Counted from the stretch's first letter, positions 8,972-18,229 are shown. The stretch is DNA of 64,000 nucleotides from JBJGXI01 sp045635475 (GCF_045635475.1 NZ_JBJGXI010000015.1:1-64000); one strand, 5' to 3'. Numbers and translations: made by a program. Notes: generated by a model not told the origin, from the letters alone.

Positions 8972-10051
8972 TTGTCCAAGCATCGGTTGAAAAAGGCTAG
9001 AAATCTAATGTTAGAACAAGGTTTATGTGCACTGTTTATTAGTTCCTATGAGAATTATCGGTATTTTTCAGGGTTTGCAGGAAGCAATGCATATTTAATA
9101 ATTACAGCAAATGAATCTATTTTAATTACAGATCAAAGGTATACGAGTCAAGCGCAAGAACAAGCAAAAGATTATGAGGTTATTACACATGGTATTGACC
9201 CATTTATTACATTAAAAGAGCAATTTAGTCGGTTTGATATTAAAGCAATAGGCTTTGAATCTCTGAAAATGCCTGTGTCTTTATATGAACAGTTGCGTAA
9301 CCTATGTTCTTCATTTCAGTGGGCACCTCTAACAACGGAGTTATTAGATATACGAAAGATTAAGGACGCAAGTGAGATATCGATGATTAAGCGATCAGTT
9401 GCCATTTCTGATCAAGCTTTTTCAGATTTATTACCGATTATTCAACCAGGTATGACGGAGAAGCAAGTATTGATTGAATTAGAATATATAAAAATGAAAT
9501 TAGGAAATGAAAGTCCGGCCTTTGGAACGATTGTGGCTTCAGATAAACGAGCTGCACTGCCACACGCAAAGCCTTCAGATAACCAAGTTAAAATGAATGA
9601 TTTACTATTAATTGATTATGGCGTTACTTACCAGGGATATATGTCTGATATGACGAGAACGATCTGGATTGGTGAACCTTCAAAAGAACTGCAGCAAATC
9701 TATGATTACGTTGCAATTGCTATTGAAGAAGCTGTTGCAGCTGTAAAACCCGGCATATCTGGTCATGAACTTGATTATGTTGCAAGAAAGGTCTTTCTAG
9801 ATGCAGGGGTGGAACAATATAGCTTACGCGGATTAGGTCATGGTGTTGGTTTAGAAATTCATGAGAACCCAAGAGTTGTGTTGAACGGTGAGGAACCGAT
9901 CGAAGAAGGCATGATCTTCACGATTGAACCCGGATTATACTTACCGGATAAAGGTGGAGTTCGTTTGGAGGATATGGTGTTGGTTACAAAAGATGGGTGT
10001 GAAGTATTAACGAATACCGATCGACACATTCAGCTCTCAGTAATGGGATAG
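8972..10051 (+). CDS. M24 family Xaa-Pro peptidase (third, divergent copy)
   Basis: About 359 residues, resembling the YqhT/PepQ group of aminopeptidase P-like dipeptidases rather than the two M24 copies upstream: N-terminal ALFISSYENYRYFSGFAGSNAY and catalytic ligands in LIDYG, MSDMTRT, GLGHGVGLEIHENP, TIEPGLY and LEDMVLVT. TTG 8972 is preferred because GGGAG lies 8 bases upstream; in-frame GTG codons at 8957 and 8963 overlap that site. It likely hydrolyses Xaa-Pro dipeptides in the cytoplasm after import. Confidence 0.87.
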   Translation: MSKHRLKKARNLMLEQGLCALFISSYENYRYFSGFAGSNAYLIITANESILITDQRYTSQAQEQAKDYEVITHGIDPFITLKEQFSRFDIKAIGFESLKMPVSLYEQLRNLCSSFQWAPLTTELLDIRKIKDASEISMIKRSVAISDQAFSDLLPIIQPGMTEKQVLIELEYIKMKLGNESPAFGTIVASDKRAALPHAKPSDNQVKMNDLLLIDYGVTYQGYMSDMTRTIWIGEPSKELQQIYDYVAIAIEEAVAAVKPGISGHELDYVARKVFLDAGVEQYSLRGLGHGVGLEIHENPRVVLNGEEPIEEGMIFTIEPGLYLPDKGGVRLEDMVLVTKDGCEVLTNTDRHIQLSVMG

Positions 10052-10061
10052 GAGGGTTAAG

Positions 10062-11096
10062 ATGACGAATATATTAGAAGTGAAAAATCTAAAAACATAT
10101 TTTCAAAGTGATGGTGAAGAAATACCTGCAGTTGATGGTGTGTCCTTTGAAATTAGAAAAGGGGAAACACTCGGTTTAGTAGGGGAATCTGGTAGTGGTA
10201 AAAGTATAACATCTTTATCAATATTACAACTTGTACCAGAGCCTCATGGAAAGATTATTGATGGCGAAATCAAGTTTAATGGAAAAAACTTGCTCGATTA
10301 TAATGAAAAACAAATTAGACAAATTAGAGGCAACGATATTTCAATGATTTTTCAAGAGCCGATGACCTCACTTAACCCAGTATTTACTGTAGGTGATCAA
10401 ATCATAGAAGTGTTAATACTTCACCAAAAGTTAGATAAGAAAAAAGCTAGGAGTCGAGCACTAGAGCTACTTGATTTGGTAGGTATTCCACTAGCGATAA
10501 GAAGAATTGATGATTACCCACACCAGCTGTCCGGTGGAATGCGGCAGCGAATTATGATCGCAATGGCGCTAGCGTGTGATCCGGAGCTACTTATTGCAGA
10601 TGAACCAACAACTGCCCTTGATGTGACGACACAGGCACAAATTCTCGAACTACTAAAGGATCTAAAAGCGAAGTTTAACATGTCTATGTTACTCATCACG
10701 CATGATTTAGGTGTGGTTGCTGACTCAGCAGATAAGGTAGCAGTTATGTATTTAGGTAGAATTGTAGAGTATACCGATGTGGAAACATTTTTTGAAGATC
10801 CAAAACATCCTTATTCACAAGGATTATTAAAATCGATACCAAGCATGGTCAATAGTGTGAGTCGGTTAAATCCTATTAAAGGGCAAGTACCAAAGCCTAC
10901 AGACATTAAAAATGGATGCAGATTTTGTACTCGCTGTGAATTTGTCAGAGACATATGTATTGAAGAAGAGCCTGGTTTTATTGATAACGGAAAACAACAA
11001 GTAAAATGCTGGATGTATTCAGATCGATGGGACGACTCTAGTGCAAAGGAGGGGAAATCAAGTGGAACAAAAGCTGTTGGAAGTAAAAAATCTTAA
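10062..11096 (+). CDS. Opp-type ABC transporter ATPase (OppD-like)
   Basis: 344-residue ATPase with Walker A GESGSGKS, Q-loop MIFQEPMTSLNP, signature LSGGMRQRIMIAMAL, Walker B LLIADEPTTALDV and H-loop LLITHDLG. The C-terminal oligopeptide-transporter extension carries the clustered cysteines (CRFCTRCEFVRDIC) often seen to bind an Fe-S cluster in this family. Its 3' end overlaps the next ATPase gene by 35 bases, which implies coupled translation. Confidence 0.93.
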   Translation: MTNILEVKNLKTYFQSDGEEIPAVDGVSFEIRKGETLGLVGESGSGKSITSLSILQLVPEPHGKIIDGEIKFNGKNLLDYNEKQIRQIRGNDISMIFQEPMTSLNPVFTVGDQIIEVLILHQKLDKKKARSRALELLDLVGIPLAIRRIDDYPHQLSGGMRQRIMIAMALACDPELLIADEPTTALDVTTQAQILELLKDLKAKFNMSMLLITHDLGVVADSADKVAVMYLGRIVEYTDVETFFEDPKHPYSQGLLKSIPSMVNSVSRLNPIKGQVPKPTDIKNGCRFCTRCEFVRDICIEEEPGFIDNGKQQVKCWMYSDRWDDSSAKEGKSSGTKAVGSKKS

Positions 11097-12033
11097 AAAG
11101 TGGTTTCCAGTGGATAGTGATAGCTTTTTTCCCCAGAAAAAACAATTTTTAAAGGCAGTAGATGATATTAGTTTTTTTATAAATAAAGGAGAAACGCTAG
11201 GACTAGTCGGTGAATCTGGATGCGGGAAATCAACGGCAGGTAGGAGTGTTTTGCGGCTGCTTGAGGCTACAGAAGGTTCCGTTTTTTTGGACGGAGAAGA
11301 TATTTACAATTTATCAAGTTCACGTCTGAAGAAAAAAAGAAACGAGATGCAAATCGTTTTTCAAGATCCTTATGCTTCCTTAAACCCAAGGTTGAAAGTG
11401 CGGAGCATTATTGAAGAACCGTTAATCATTCATACGAATTTAACTAAAAAACAAAGAAGAGAAAAATTATCTCAATTAATGCAAGACGTCGGATTGGATG
11501 AATCTTATTTAGAAAGATATCCGCATGAATTTTCCGGCGGTCAACGTCAGCGGATTGGTATTGCTAGAGCTATTGCGGTCCAGCCGAAACTAATTGTGAT
11601 GGATGAACCCGTGTCGGCATTAGACGTATCTGTCCAGGCGCAGGTGCTTAATCTGATACAGGATTTACAAGAAAAATATCAACTTACTTACTTGTTTATT
11701 ACACATAATTTAAGTGTTGTAAAACATATTTCTAACCGAATTGCTGTTATGTACCTTGGTAAAATAGTCGAAATTGCAGATCGGGAAACCTTTTTCAAGG
11801 ATCCGAAACATCCTTATTCGGGAGCGTTGATCTCTGCTATTCCAGAACCTAACCCTAAATTGAAAAAGGAAAGAGTTATTTTGCAAGGAGATGTACCGAG
11901 TCCTGTTAATCCTCCGAGTGGTTGTCCGTTCCATACGCGTTGCCCACTTGTGATGGACCGGTGTAAGAGTGAAGTTCCACAGTTAAAGGATGTAGGGAAT
12001 AATCAAATTGTTGCATGTCACCTACATGAGTAG
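11062..12033 (+). CDS. Opp-type ABC transporter ATPase (OppF-like)
   Basis: 323-residue partner ATPase with Walker A GESGCGKST, FQDPYASLNPR, signature FSGGQRQRIGIARA, Walker B LIVMDEPVSALDV, H-loop FITHNLS, and the C-terminal CPFHTRCPLVMDRC extension. GTG 11062 is chosen since AAAGGAGGGG ends about 8 bases upstream; the open frame from 11041 overlaps this site. It completes the importer with the two permeases and receptor upstream. Confidence 0.92.
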   Translation: MEQKLLEVKNLKKWFPVDSDSFFPQKKQFLKAVDDISFFINKGETLGLVGESGCGKSTAGRSVLRLLEATEGSVFLDGEDIYNLSSSRLKKKRNEMQIVFQDPYASLNPRLKVRSIIEEPLIIHTNLTKKQRREKLSQLMQDVGLDESYLERYPHEFSGGQRQRIGIARAIAVQPKLIVMDEPVSALDVSVQAQVLNLIQDLQEKYQLTYLFITHNLSVVKHISNRIAVMYLGKIVEIADRETFFKDPKHPYSGALISAIPEPNPKLKKERVILQGDVPSPVNPPSGCPFHTRCPLVMDRCKSEVPQLKDVGNNQIVACHLHE

Positions 12034-12050
12034 AAAGGATGATAGAAAAG

Positions 12051-13193
12051 ATGACCCATTATGACGGTATTATTGTTGGTGCAGGTATTACAGGATGTTC
12101 GATCGCATATTTTTTAGCGGAAAAGGGCTGTACGAATCTACTCGTTATTGACAAAGGTGGAATTGCTTCCGATATAACAGGTATATGTCCTGGCGGTGTT
12201 CGCCAACAATGGGGCACAGAAATAAATTGTAGGATGTCTAAGTTTTCCGTTGATTTTTTTGAACGGATCAATGAACACTTACAGCCTGAAAAGGAAATAA
12301 AATTTCGCAGTGTGGGCTATTTGAATTTGCTTCATAGTGAAGAGGCAATCGAAAACTATAAAAATAATATTAAACTGCAAAATAGCTTTGGGATTCCTAC
12401 AACGCTCATTAGTCCAGAAGAAGTCGAAAAAATTGTGCCTGGAATAAATACAGATCGATTTCTTCAAGCGGCATTTTGTGAAACAGACGGATTTGTAGAC
12501 GATGTGTACCACGTTACGAGCAGCTTCGCTGAAGCGGCAAAGCGTAAAGGTGTAACATTTGTAAACAGTGAGGTAATTCGTATAACAGATGAAAATGGTG
12601 TCGTAACAGGAATTGATATGAAGGAAGAAGGATTTATCTCAGCAAATTTTGTAGTGAATGCTGCTGGTTTAGGCTCGAAGCAACTGGCCGCTACCATTGG
12701 AGTAGAGCTGCCAATCGAATTCGAGAATAGAAGAATATTATATTCAAACCGCATGGAGCAACGACTAATAGAGCCGTTGATTATTTCGTCTGAAACTGGC
12801 TTTGCTGGTAAGCAGTTAGCTAGTGGTATTGCTTATTCGAGTTATTTAGGTGGAGAGCTGAAGGCACCTTATAGTATGTATGAGTTTAAAGATAAAGTGA
12901 TAGAAGTAGGTAAAGAGATTTTTCCGCCAATTGAAAAATTGGAGTTCCGGACACATGTTGATGGTACCTATGACAGTACACCAGATCATCAGGCCATCTT
13001 AGGTGATGTTGATTCGAAGCAAGGCTATTATCAAGCTGTTGGTATGAGTGGACACGGCTTTATGATGTCACCGGCAGTGGGACAAGCGATGGCTGATATT
13101 ATTCTCAGTCTACCAACGACGATTGATGTTTCAAGCTTACATTTTAATAGATTTTCTAAAAATGAACTGTTGTTTGAACCAAGTGTTGTATAA
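12051..13193 (+). CDS. FAD-dependent oxidoreductase (DAO / glycine oxidase-like)
   Basis: 380-residue flavoprotein of the D-amino acid oxidase superfamily. The N-terminal dinucleotide motif is IVGAGITGCSIAYFLAEKG, followed by GGVRQQWG typical of sarcosine/dimethylglycine dehydrogenase-like members, an adenine-binding VVNAAGLGS, and a C-terminal GHGFMMSPAVGQAMAD. ATG 12051 has AAAGGA upstream; ATG 12039 overlaps that site. It probably oxidises an amine or amino acid released by the peptidases, for example an N-methylated or D-amino acid; the substrate is not identifiable. Confidence 0.82.
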   Translation: MTHYDGIIVGAGITGCSIAYFLAEKGCTNLLVIDKGGIASDITGICPGGVRQQWGTEINCRMSKFSVDFFERINEHLQPEKEIKFRSVGYLNLLHSEEAIENYKNNIKLQNSFGIPTTLISPEEVEKIVPGINTDRFLQAAFCETDGFVDDVYHVTSSFAEAAKRKGVTFVNSEVIRITDENGVVTGIDMKEEGFISANFVVNAAGLGSKQLAATIGVELPIEFENRRILYSNRMEQRLIEPLIISSETGFAGKQLASGIAYSSYLGGELKAPYSMYEFKDKVIEVGKEIFPPIEKLEFRTHVDGTYDSTPDHQAILGDVDSKQGYYQAVGMSGHGFMMSPAVGQAMADIILSLPTTIDVSSLHFNRFSKNELLFEPSVV

Positions 13194-13205
13194 GGAGTGT
13201 TATCA

Positions 13206-13685
13206 TTGAGTCATTTTCTTATTGTATTTCCAGAAGTTAATATTGAAGTAAAGGTTAAGTTATTATTTGATAAAGCACCGAAAACTTGTGAAGGTTTTTG
13301 GGATGCTATCAAAGAGCCGATTCACACGTCGGGCAAACACGCGATGTATACAGGTAGAGAAATTTCAGTACAAATCGCTCCGAGTGATAAGGAAGTATCG
13401 TTGTTACACGATCCAGCAAAAGAAAATTTAACGTGCTTTCCATTACCAGGGGATATATTATTTACATTTATGCCAGAATTCTCATTTTCAGGCTTACCTT
13501 TCCCTATTTATGACGTAGGCCTGTTTTATGGGAGAGATGCAAGAACATTTTTTCCAATGGGATGGCTTCCAGGAAACTTGTTTGCGCAAGTAGATGGTGA
13601 AGCAGAATTAGAGAAATTAGCAAAGATGGGTCAGGATATAAACAATAATGGCCAACAGAAGATTATATTTAAGCGATGTGAATAG
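13206..13685 (+). CDS. DUF3830 family protein (cyclophilin-like fold)
   Basis: 159-residue protein with the DUF3830 pattern: an APKTCEGFWDAI helix after two strands, HTSGKHAMYTGREI, and a LPGDILFTF segment. The family is known only as a small cyclophilin-like domain commonly found next to amino-acid or peptide catabolic genes; no reaction is established to my knowledge. TTG 13206 follows AAGGAG by 8 bases. It is the last gene before a strong terminator, so it ends the operon. Confidence 0.72.
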   Translation: MSHFLIVFPEVNIEVKVKLLFDKAPKTCEGFWDAIKEPIHTSGKHAMYTGREISVQIAPSDKEVSLLHDPAKENLTCFPLPGDILFTFMPEFSFSGLPFPIYDVGLFYGRDARTFFPMGWLPGNLFAQVDGEAELEKLAKMGQDINNNGQQKIIFKRCE

Positions 13686-13700
13686 GAAGTATGCTATGAG

Positions 13701-13728
13701 AACCCCCGCAATTTTGTGGGGGTTTTTA
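13701..13728 (+). terminator. Rho-independent terminator of the peptide operon
   Basis: AACCCCC and GGGGGTT arms around an AT-rich loop, followed by TTTTT. It lies 15 bases after the DUF3830 stop and closes the operon starting at 241. Confidence 0.88.
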
Positions 13729-13743
13729 AACATTTAAAGCACG

Positions 13744-13774
13744 AAAAAAAGAGACTAAAACTATTGTTTTAGTC
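13744..13774 (-). terminator. Terminator of the aminotransferase gene
   Basis: Inverted repeat GACTAAAAC / GTTTTAGTC (13753-13774), followed on the minus strand by a run of seven T. It ends the leftward aminotransferase transcript just downstream of its stop. Confidence 0.85.
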
Positions 13775-13798
13775 CAAGATTTATATAAATGGGGTAGA

Positions 13799-14935
13799 TC
13801 ACGATAATAAGTTTTTTAAAGTTACTAGTGCTGTTTCAATATCCTCTTTCGTGTTATAGAAATGAGGAGCTATTCGAATAACATCTTGTCTGGCAGAAAC
13901 AATAATATTTCTTCGTTTCATCTGTTCTTCAATCTCTGCTGCATTTTCCACATAAATAGCGGTGCTAGGTGATTTGTGTGCTACTTCCTGTGGGCTGACG
14001 ACTGTTAAATTAAGCTCTTTAGCTTTTTCGATTGTATAAAGTGATAGTTCATTTAAGTATGCTTCAATAGTCGGCATTCCAATCGAGTTAATCGTAGCTA
14101 AAGCTGCGTCAGCTATGTACGCATTGATTACTGGTGGAGTGCCAGTGTTGAATCGTTGTGCACCACTGCCATAGTCTAGTGATTTTAAATTAAAATCGAA
14201 TGGGTTTTGTTGGCCAAACCAACCAGTTACAGGTGGTTGTAATTGTTCAGCAATGTCTTTCTTTACATACATAAAAGAGATACCAGGTACACCTAATAAG
14301 TACTTTTGCATACCGGCTACTAATATATCAATTCCCATGTCTTTTACATCTATTTCCATACTGCCCGCAGACTGATAGGCATCTACAAATAACAGAGAGC
14401 TAGAATCATGGACAAGTTTAGATATTTCCTTTAAATTTTGTTTAAATCCACTATAATAAGATACGTGTGGAATACAAGTAATAGCGACACGCTTCGACAA
14501 ACTATTTTCATAATATTCTAACGGTATAGTATAATGATCATTATGAGGGATATAGTTAATTTTAAAATTTTGTTTTTGTTGCTGTGCTAGTATCGATTGC
14601 CCAATACAAGGGAAATCCAATTCTGTTACACATATCTCTTTATTTTCAAGATCCATAGCATTTAATATAGAAGAAATACAATCTGACACAGAAGATAAGA
14701 CAGCAACTTCTTCAGGAGTACAGTTAATCAATTGGGCAAATTTAGCCTTTGCTTGATTTACTTTTTCCATCCATAATGCCCAGTCCATGCCGTTAGTTGT
14801 TAAACTATCTTTATATGAATCTATTGCTTGTAAAACTTTAGTAGAGAGCGCACTCTGTGAGCAGCTTGACAGCATAATTTTTTCTGATAATATTGGATAC
14901 ATTTCTCGTGCAATTGGCAATAACGTATTGTTCAT
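13799..14935 (-). CDS. Class-V aminotransferase / cysteine desulfurase-like PLP enzyme
   Basis: 378-residue fold-type I PLP enzyme. It shows the Lys motif VAGMQKYLLGVPG, an Asp for the pyridine nitrogen in LFVDAYQSAGS, and GAQRFNTGTPPVINA near the substrate-binding region. The minus-strand start at 14935 has AAAGGAAG seven bases upstream; the longer open frame to 14974 would overlap the divergent regulator. Family members include isopenicillin-N epimerase-like and kynureninase-like enzymes, so the substrate is undetermined. The divergent Crp/Fnr gene starts only 32 bases away and is the natural candidate regulator. Confidence 0.8.
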   Translation of the reverse strand: MNNTLLPIAREMYPILSEKIMLSSCSQSALSTKVLQAIDSYKDSLTTNGMDWALWMEKVNQAKAKFAQLINCTPEEVAVLSSVSDCISSILNAMDLENKEICVTELDFPCIGQSILAQQQKQNFKINYIPHNDHYTIPLEYYENSLSKRVAITCIPHVSYYSGFKQNLKEISKLVHDSSSLLFVDAYQSAGSMEIDVKDMGIDILVAGMQKYLLGVPGISFMYVKKDIAEQLQPPVTGWFGQQNPFDFNLKSLDYGSGAQRFNTGTPPVINAYIADAALATINSIGMPTIEAYLNELSLYTIEKAKELNLTVVSPQEVAHKSPSTAIYVENAAEIEEQMKRRNIIVSARQDVIRIAPHFYNTKEDIETALVTLKNLLS

Positions 14936-14967
14936 AAAAAATCTTCCTTTCTTTAGGGGTGTTGATA

Positions 14968-15675
14968 ATGTCAAATGAGATTGAAAAAAGATTTAACGTA
15001 CTAAATCCTTGGTTTGATGAAATGGATTATGATTGGACAATATTGAAAGACCTTGGTCAAAAAAATTCTTTTAAAAAGCATGAAATCGTTTTTAGACAAA
15101 ATGAAGATGGCAACGACCTATATCTTGTTATAAAAGGTAGAGTGCGTTTATTTCTTATTTCTCCCAATGGAGAAGAAAAAGCACTTGCTGTCATCGGCAC
15201 GAACGGACTAATAGGCGAATGTATTTTAAATGATGATTCCCGTTATTCAAGCAGTGCTATCACGGCTTCAGAAGTTGAACTTATTAGAATTAGTAAAGAT
15301 GTGTTTTTGGAAAAAATCAGCAATGAACCTAGATATACAAGTCAAGTATTAGATTTGATTACCAAAAAATATAGACTATTGTGCATGCAAACACTCCAAC
15401 TAAGTTATACAAAATCCCTTCCTAGAATGTGTGCAACCTTTGTTCATCTATCTATTAGATATGGCGAAACACTTGCATCTCAAGAAATTAGACTAACGAT
15501 TAATTTCACACACCAGGAAATGGCCAACTTGTTAGGCATTACCCGCGTAACAATCGCTAAAAATATAAAATGGCTTGAAGAAAATAAATATATAAGAAAG
15601 GATGGGCGATACTACATCATTAATAATCTGGATAACCTCGCCAATCTAGCAAACGAGGAACTAATGCTTGATTAA
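14968..15675 (+). CDS. Crp/Fnr family transcriptional regulator
   Basis: 235-residue regulator with an N-terminal cyclic-nucleotide-binding-type beta barrel (DLYLVIKGRVRLFLISPNGEE, then GECILNDD) and a C-terminal winged helix (HQEMANLLGITRVTIAKNIK). There is no N-terminal cysteine cluster as in Fnr; only one Cys precedes the helix and one lies at RMCATF. ATG 14968 follows TAGGGG by 8 bases. Its start codon lies 32 bases from that of the divergent aminotransferase, so the two transcripts must overlap in their leaders. Confidence 0.87.
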   Translation: MSNEIEKRFNVLNPWFDEMDYDWTILKDLGQKNSFKKHEIVFRQNEDGNDLYLVIKGRVRLFLISPNGEEKALAVIGTNGLIGECILNDDSRYSSSAITASEVELIRISKDVFLEKISNEPRYTSQVLDLITKKYRLLCMQTLQLSYTKSLPRMCATFVHLSIRYGETLASQEIRLTINFTHQEMANLLGITRVTIAKNIKWLEENKYIRKDGRYYIINNLDNLANLANEELMLD

Positions 15676-15934
15676 CTCCTTTAATTATAATGTGCTTATA
15701 TTCAATTTGATGTAAAACAATTAACATTTTGGAATAATATTTGTTGGGGGTGGAATTGTGGATGTAACTTCCCTTTTTTTATAATGTGCCGGTTGGGACT
15801 TCTAGAGGAAGTGCTTTATAATTTTAACAGTGCTTGGCTTAGACTCACCTATTTTTTAACCAAAAGTTTACTAGAATTTTTTATTAACAGTGCAAAAGAG
15901 TATCGTGTATAATGAATGCTAACCAGTTAAATTA
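15676..15934. other. Intergenic, no gene seen
   Basis: AT-rich spacer between the Crp/Fnr regulator and the MFS terminator. No open frame with a ribosome site and no convincing repeat was found. Confidence 0.5.
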
Positions 15935-15971
15935 AAAAGGATCCTAGACCAGCGATACGCCAATCTAGGAT
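15935..15971 (-). terminator. Terminator of the MFS gene
   Basis: ATCCTAGA / TCTAGGAT arms with a 15-base loop; on the minus strand the stem is followed by CCTTTTTAATTT. It lies 22 bases beyond the MFS stop. Confidence 0.8.
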
Positions 15972-15993
15972 GTTTGGATTTGGAATCTCCTAC

Positions 15994-17187
15994 CTAAACC
16001 CCTGATTCCTGTAACGATGAGGTAGAGATGTTCTTCTGTCTTCTATTTTTCGTTTTAGATAAAGAATATACGGCACACAGTAAAGCAATTACGGTAACGA
16101 TGCTCCCAACCCATGGCATTTGAGCCACGGTGCCGGTTTGTTCCAACGCAATTCCGCCCATCGCAGAACCTACGGCAATCCCAACTTGCAGTGCGGAATT
16201 GTTAAAGCTCTGCTGGATATCCGAGGTGGCTGGGGCGGCTTGAATCAAATAGCTTTGCTGTGGTGGAGCTAGTGCCCAACTTAGCGCTGCCCAGATGATC
16301 ATCACTGGAATAAACAGTGCAAGTGAAAAAGTGGTGAACGGCAAGATTCCAAGCACAACTACAAAGGCGATGATCACCATCAAAATGCTTTTCTTCGTAC
16401 CAATCCAATCAGAAAGTGTTCCACCTAAAGCTCCACCGCCAACTGCTGCAATTCCGAAAATGAAGTAGCACACACTAATCCAATAGGAATTCAAATGCAG
16501 CTCTGTTTCCAGGAACGGTGTAAAATACGCATATAGTGTATAATGACCCGCTAGGAAAAATAACGTGGCAAGATGGGCACAGCCAATTTTGGGACTGCAA
16601 ACTGCTTTCAGCTGTTGCTTGAGCGGTACAGCGGCTTCTCCTGGTACATCCTCTAAAAACAAGGCAATCAGCACCATTGCGACAAGCGATAACACGGCAA
16701 TTCCAAGGAAGATAACGCGCCAGCCAAATGTGTTCGAAATTAGAATTCCGAGAGGCACACCGAGTACGAGCGAGGAACTAATCCCCATATAAACGAGCCC
16801 AACCGCCTTTGCGCGATGGGTAGGCGCAACAATTTTTGGGGCAATAATGAGCGACAATACGACAATCAGCGCTGTACTAGCAGCGGTAATTACCCGGGCA
16901 ACCATCATCCATGTAAAATCAGGACTAAAATAAGTCATAACATTGCCAAGTGAGAAAACCAACAGGGCAATCAGATACAGTTTCTTGCGTTCGATTTTTT
17001 TCGTAATAACAAGCAAAATTGGCCCCGCTAAGGCATAAATAAGAGCAAATACTGTGATGAACTGTCCTGCCGTACTTAAAGCTATATTTAAATCCTCAGC
17101 AAGAGTCGGCAAAATCCCGCCTACGATTAATTCAACTAATCCAACTGATAGTGTTGCAAAAGCTAAAATAAATACTTTTATATTCAT
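15994..17187 (-). CDS. MFS transporter (AraJ/YdhP-type drug/sugar exporter family)
   Basis: 397-residue major-facilitator protein with twelve predicted helices. The N-terminal half contains GGILPTLAEDLNIALSTAGQ and a helix-4 motif ARVITAASTALIVV; the central loop is short. The C-terminal half holds ALAPPQQSYLIQ and QVGIAVGSAMGGIALEQTG, typical of the DHA1-like AraJ/PbuE/YdhP group, which exports nucleobases, sugars or drugs. Start ATG at 17187 has AAAGGAAG upstream. GC content in this gene looks higher than in its neighbours, hinting at separate acquisition. Substrate unknown. Confidence 0.85.
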   Translation of the reverse strand: MNIKVFILAFATLSVGLVELIVGGILPTLAEDLNIALSTAGQFITVFALIYALAGPILLVITKKIERKKLYLIALLVFSLGNVMTYFSPDFTWMMVARVITAASTALIVVLSLIIAPKIVAPTHRAKAVGLVYMGISSSLVLGVPLGILISNTFGWRVIFLGIAVLSLVAMVLIALFLEDVPGEAAVPLKQQLKAVCSPKIGCAHLATLFFLAGHYTLYAYFTPFLETELHLNSYWISVCYFIFGIAAVGGGALGGTLSDWIGTKKSILMVIIAFVVVLGILPFTTFSLALFIPVMIIWAALSWALAPPQQSYLIQAAPATSDIQQSFNNSALQVGIAVGSAMGGIALEQTGTVAQMPWVGSIVTVIALLCAVYSLSKTKNRRQKNISTSSLQESGV

Positions 17188-17219
17188 AGTTTGTTAATCT
17201 TCCTTTCTACGTTTGTTAG

Positions 17220-17429
17220 GGTGCGACGGTCTTCCAGGGTGATGTTGTGCTTGTCGATCGTGCTAAAGAACACGAAGACTTACTAGCCCGCATTCTCATG
17301 CTTGAATCCAACCTTCTCGAAAGGAAAGTACAAAAAAATCCAGATTACAAAAAACGAATTATTAACGATTCATTTTCTGTAATCAGGATTTTAAGGTTCC
17401 TGGTAGAGACCCTCAAGCCATATTCTTGA
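17220..17429 (+). pseudogene. Gene fragment, possibly DUF4440-like N-terminus
   Basis: An open frame reads GATVFQGDVVLVDRAKEH and then EDLLARILMLESNLLERKVQ before ending at a stop. The stretch LESNLLERKV followed by INDSF resembles the start of DUF4440/SnoaL-like proteins, but the expected downstream fold is missing and there is no ribosome site. I take it as debris; the family assignment is tentative. Confidence 0.35.
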
Positions 17430-17792
17430 GGTTATACAGTTTCAATATTTAATTTGTGGACACTTTGAAGATTGTACTATGAATTCTTTTACTTTACAAG
17501 TGGAAATTTTGGAAAATCAAATCACCATCACCTTTGGCTTATCTTCCATGGTTACTTCCAAAAACGGGTCTTGTGCAAAAAGGTGATTATACTTTGTTCA
17601 TTCTGAACGACGTATGTGGAATATTTTATACATGTAGTAGTATAACATCTATAAATAACCCTATTGCATTCAAAAGTCAATAAAGCTAAGATTTGTATAC
17701 AGAAGCGATGAACGATTATTTTTACGTGGGCACTTAAATAACCGGGAGCGTCTAGTGCAACCGACTGAATTTTGTAGGATGTTGTTCATGTA
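17430..17792. other. Spacer with gene debris
   Basis: No intact gene. A short frame near 17480 encodes a peptide containing VEILENQITITF and then stops, consistent with eroded coding sequence. The last part carries the leader of sda. Confidence 0.4.
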
Positions 17793-17930
17793 ATGACTGG
17801 TATTGGTATTTTACATTTAAATGATGAAGAATTAATTGTCGCCTATACAAAAGCGCTGTCATTAAAGTTGAGTGAAGACTTTATACAGTTGTTAAAAGAT
17901 GAGCTAGGCAGGCGGAATTTGGAAGTATAG
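17793..17930 (+). CDS. sda: Sporulation histidine kinase inhibitor Sda
   Basis: A 45-residue protein with the Sda helical-hairpin sequence: LNDEELIVAYTKAL followed by LSEDFIQLLKDELGRR, matching the known pattern L-DELLIE-Y-KA then L--DFI-L---EI-RR. In Bacillus subtilis Sda binds the dimerisation domain of sporulation kinases (KinA/KinB) and blocks Spo0A activation when replication is disturbed. ATG 17793 is the only in-frame start after the stop at 17775; AGGAT lies about 12 bases upstream. It is a stand-alone gene with its own terminator. I did not find a clear DnaA box in the leader. Confidence 0.82.
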   Translation: MTGIGILHLNDEELIVAYTKALSLKLSEDFIQLLKDELGRRNLEV

Positions 17931-17940
17931 GGAACAGGAG

Positions 17941-17973
17941 CAAGGCAATCCTTTCGATAGATTGCCTTGTTTT
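17941..17973 (+). terminator. Terminator of sda
   Basis: Perfect 10-bp stem CAAGGCAATC / GATTGCCTTG, 9-base loop, then TTTT. It begins ten bases after the sda stop. Confidence 0.85.
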
Positions 17974-18229
17974 AGTGGTAAGAGGTGTCACTTTCCGAAG
18001 TTGGCGTAGAGTGTAACACTTCGGGTGTTCTTCTCTGGATTCTCAGGCTATGCAAAAGTATCTTTTTCGTTCTTATATTATTTTATCTAAGATGATTCAA
18101 GTTGGGAGGCCACCTCACCATTGCTAGCAAATGTCTATACGTGTTAGAAATCGAATTTTATCTAAGATCTGTAGCATGTACCCATAGGATAGTATCTTTG
18201 TAGGAAGTGCATCCATACAAAAATCCTAA

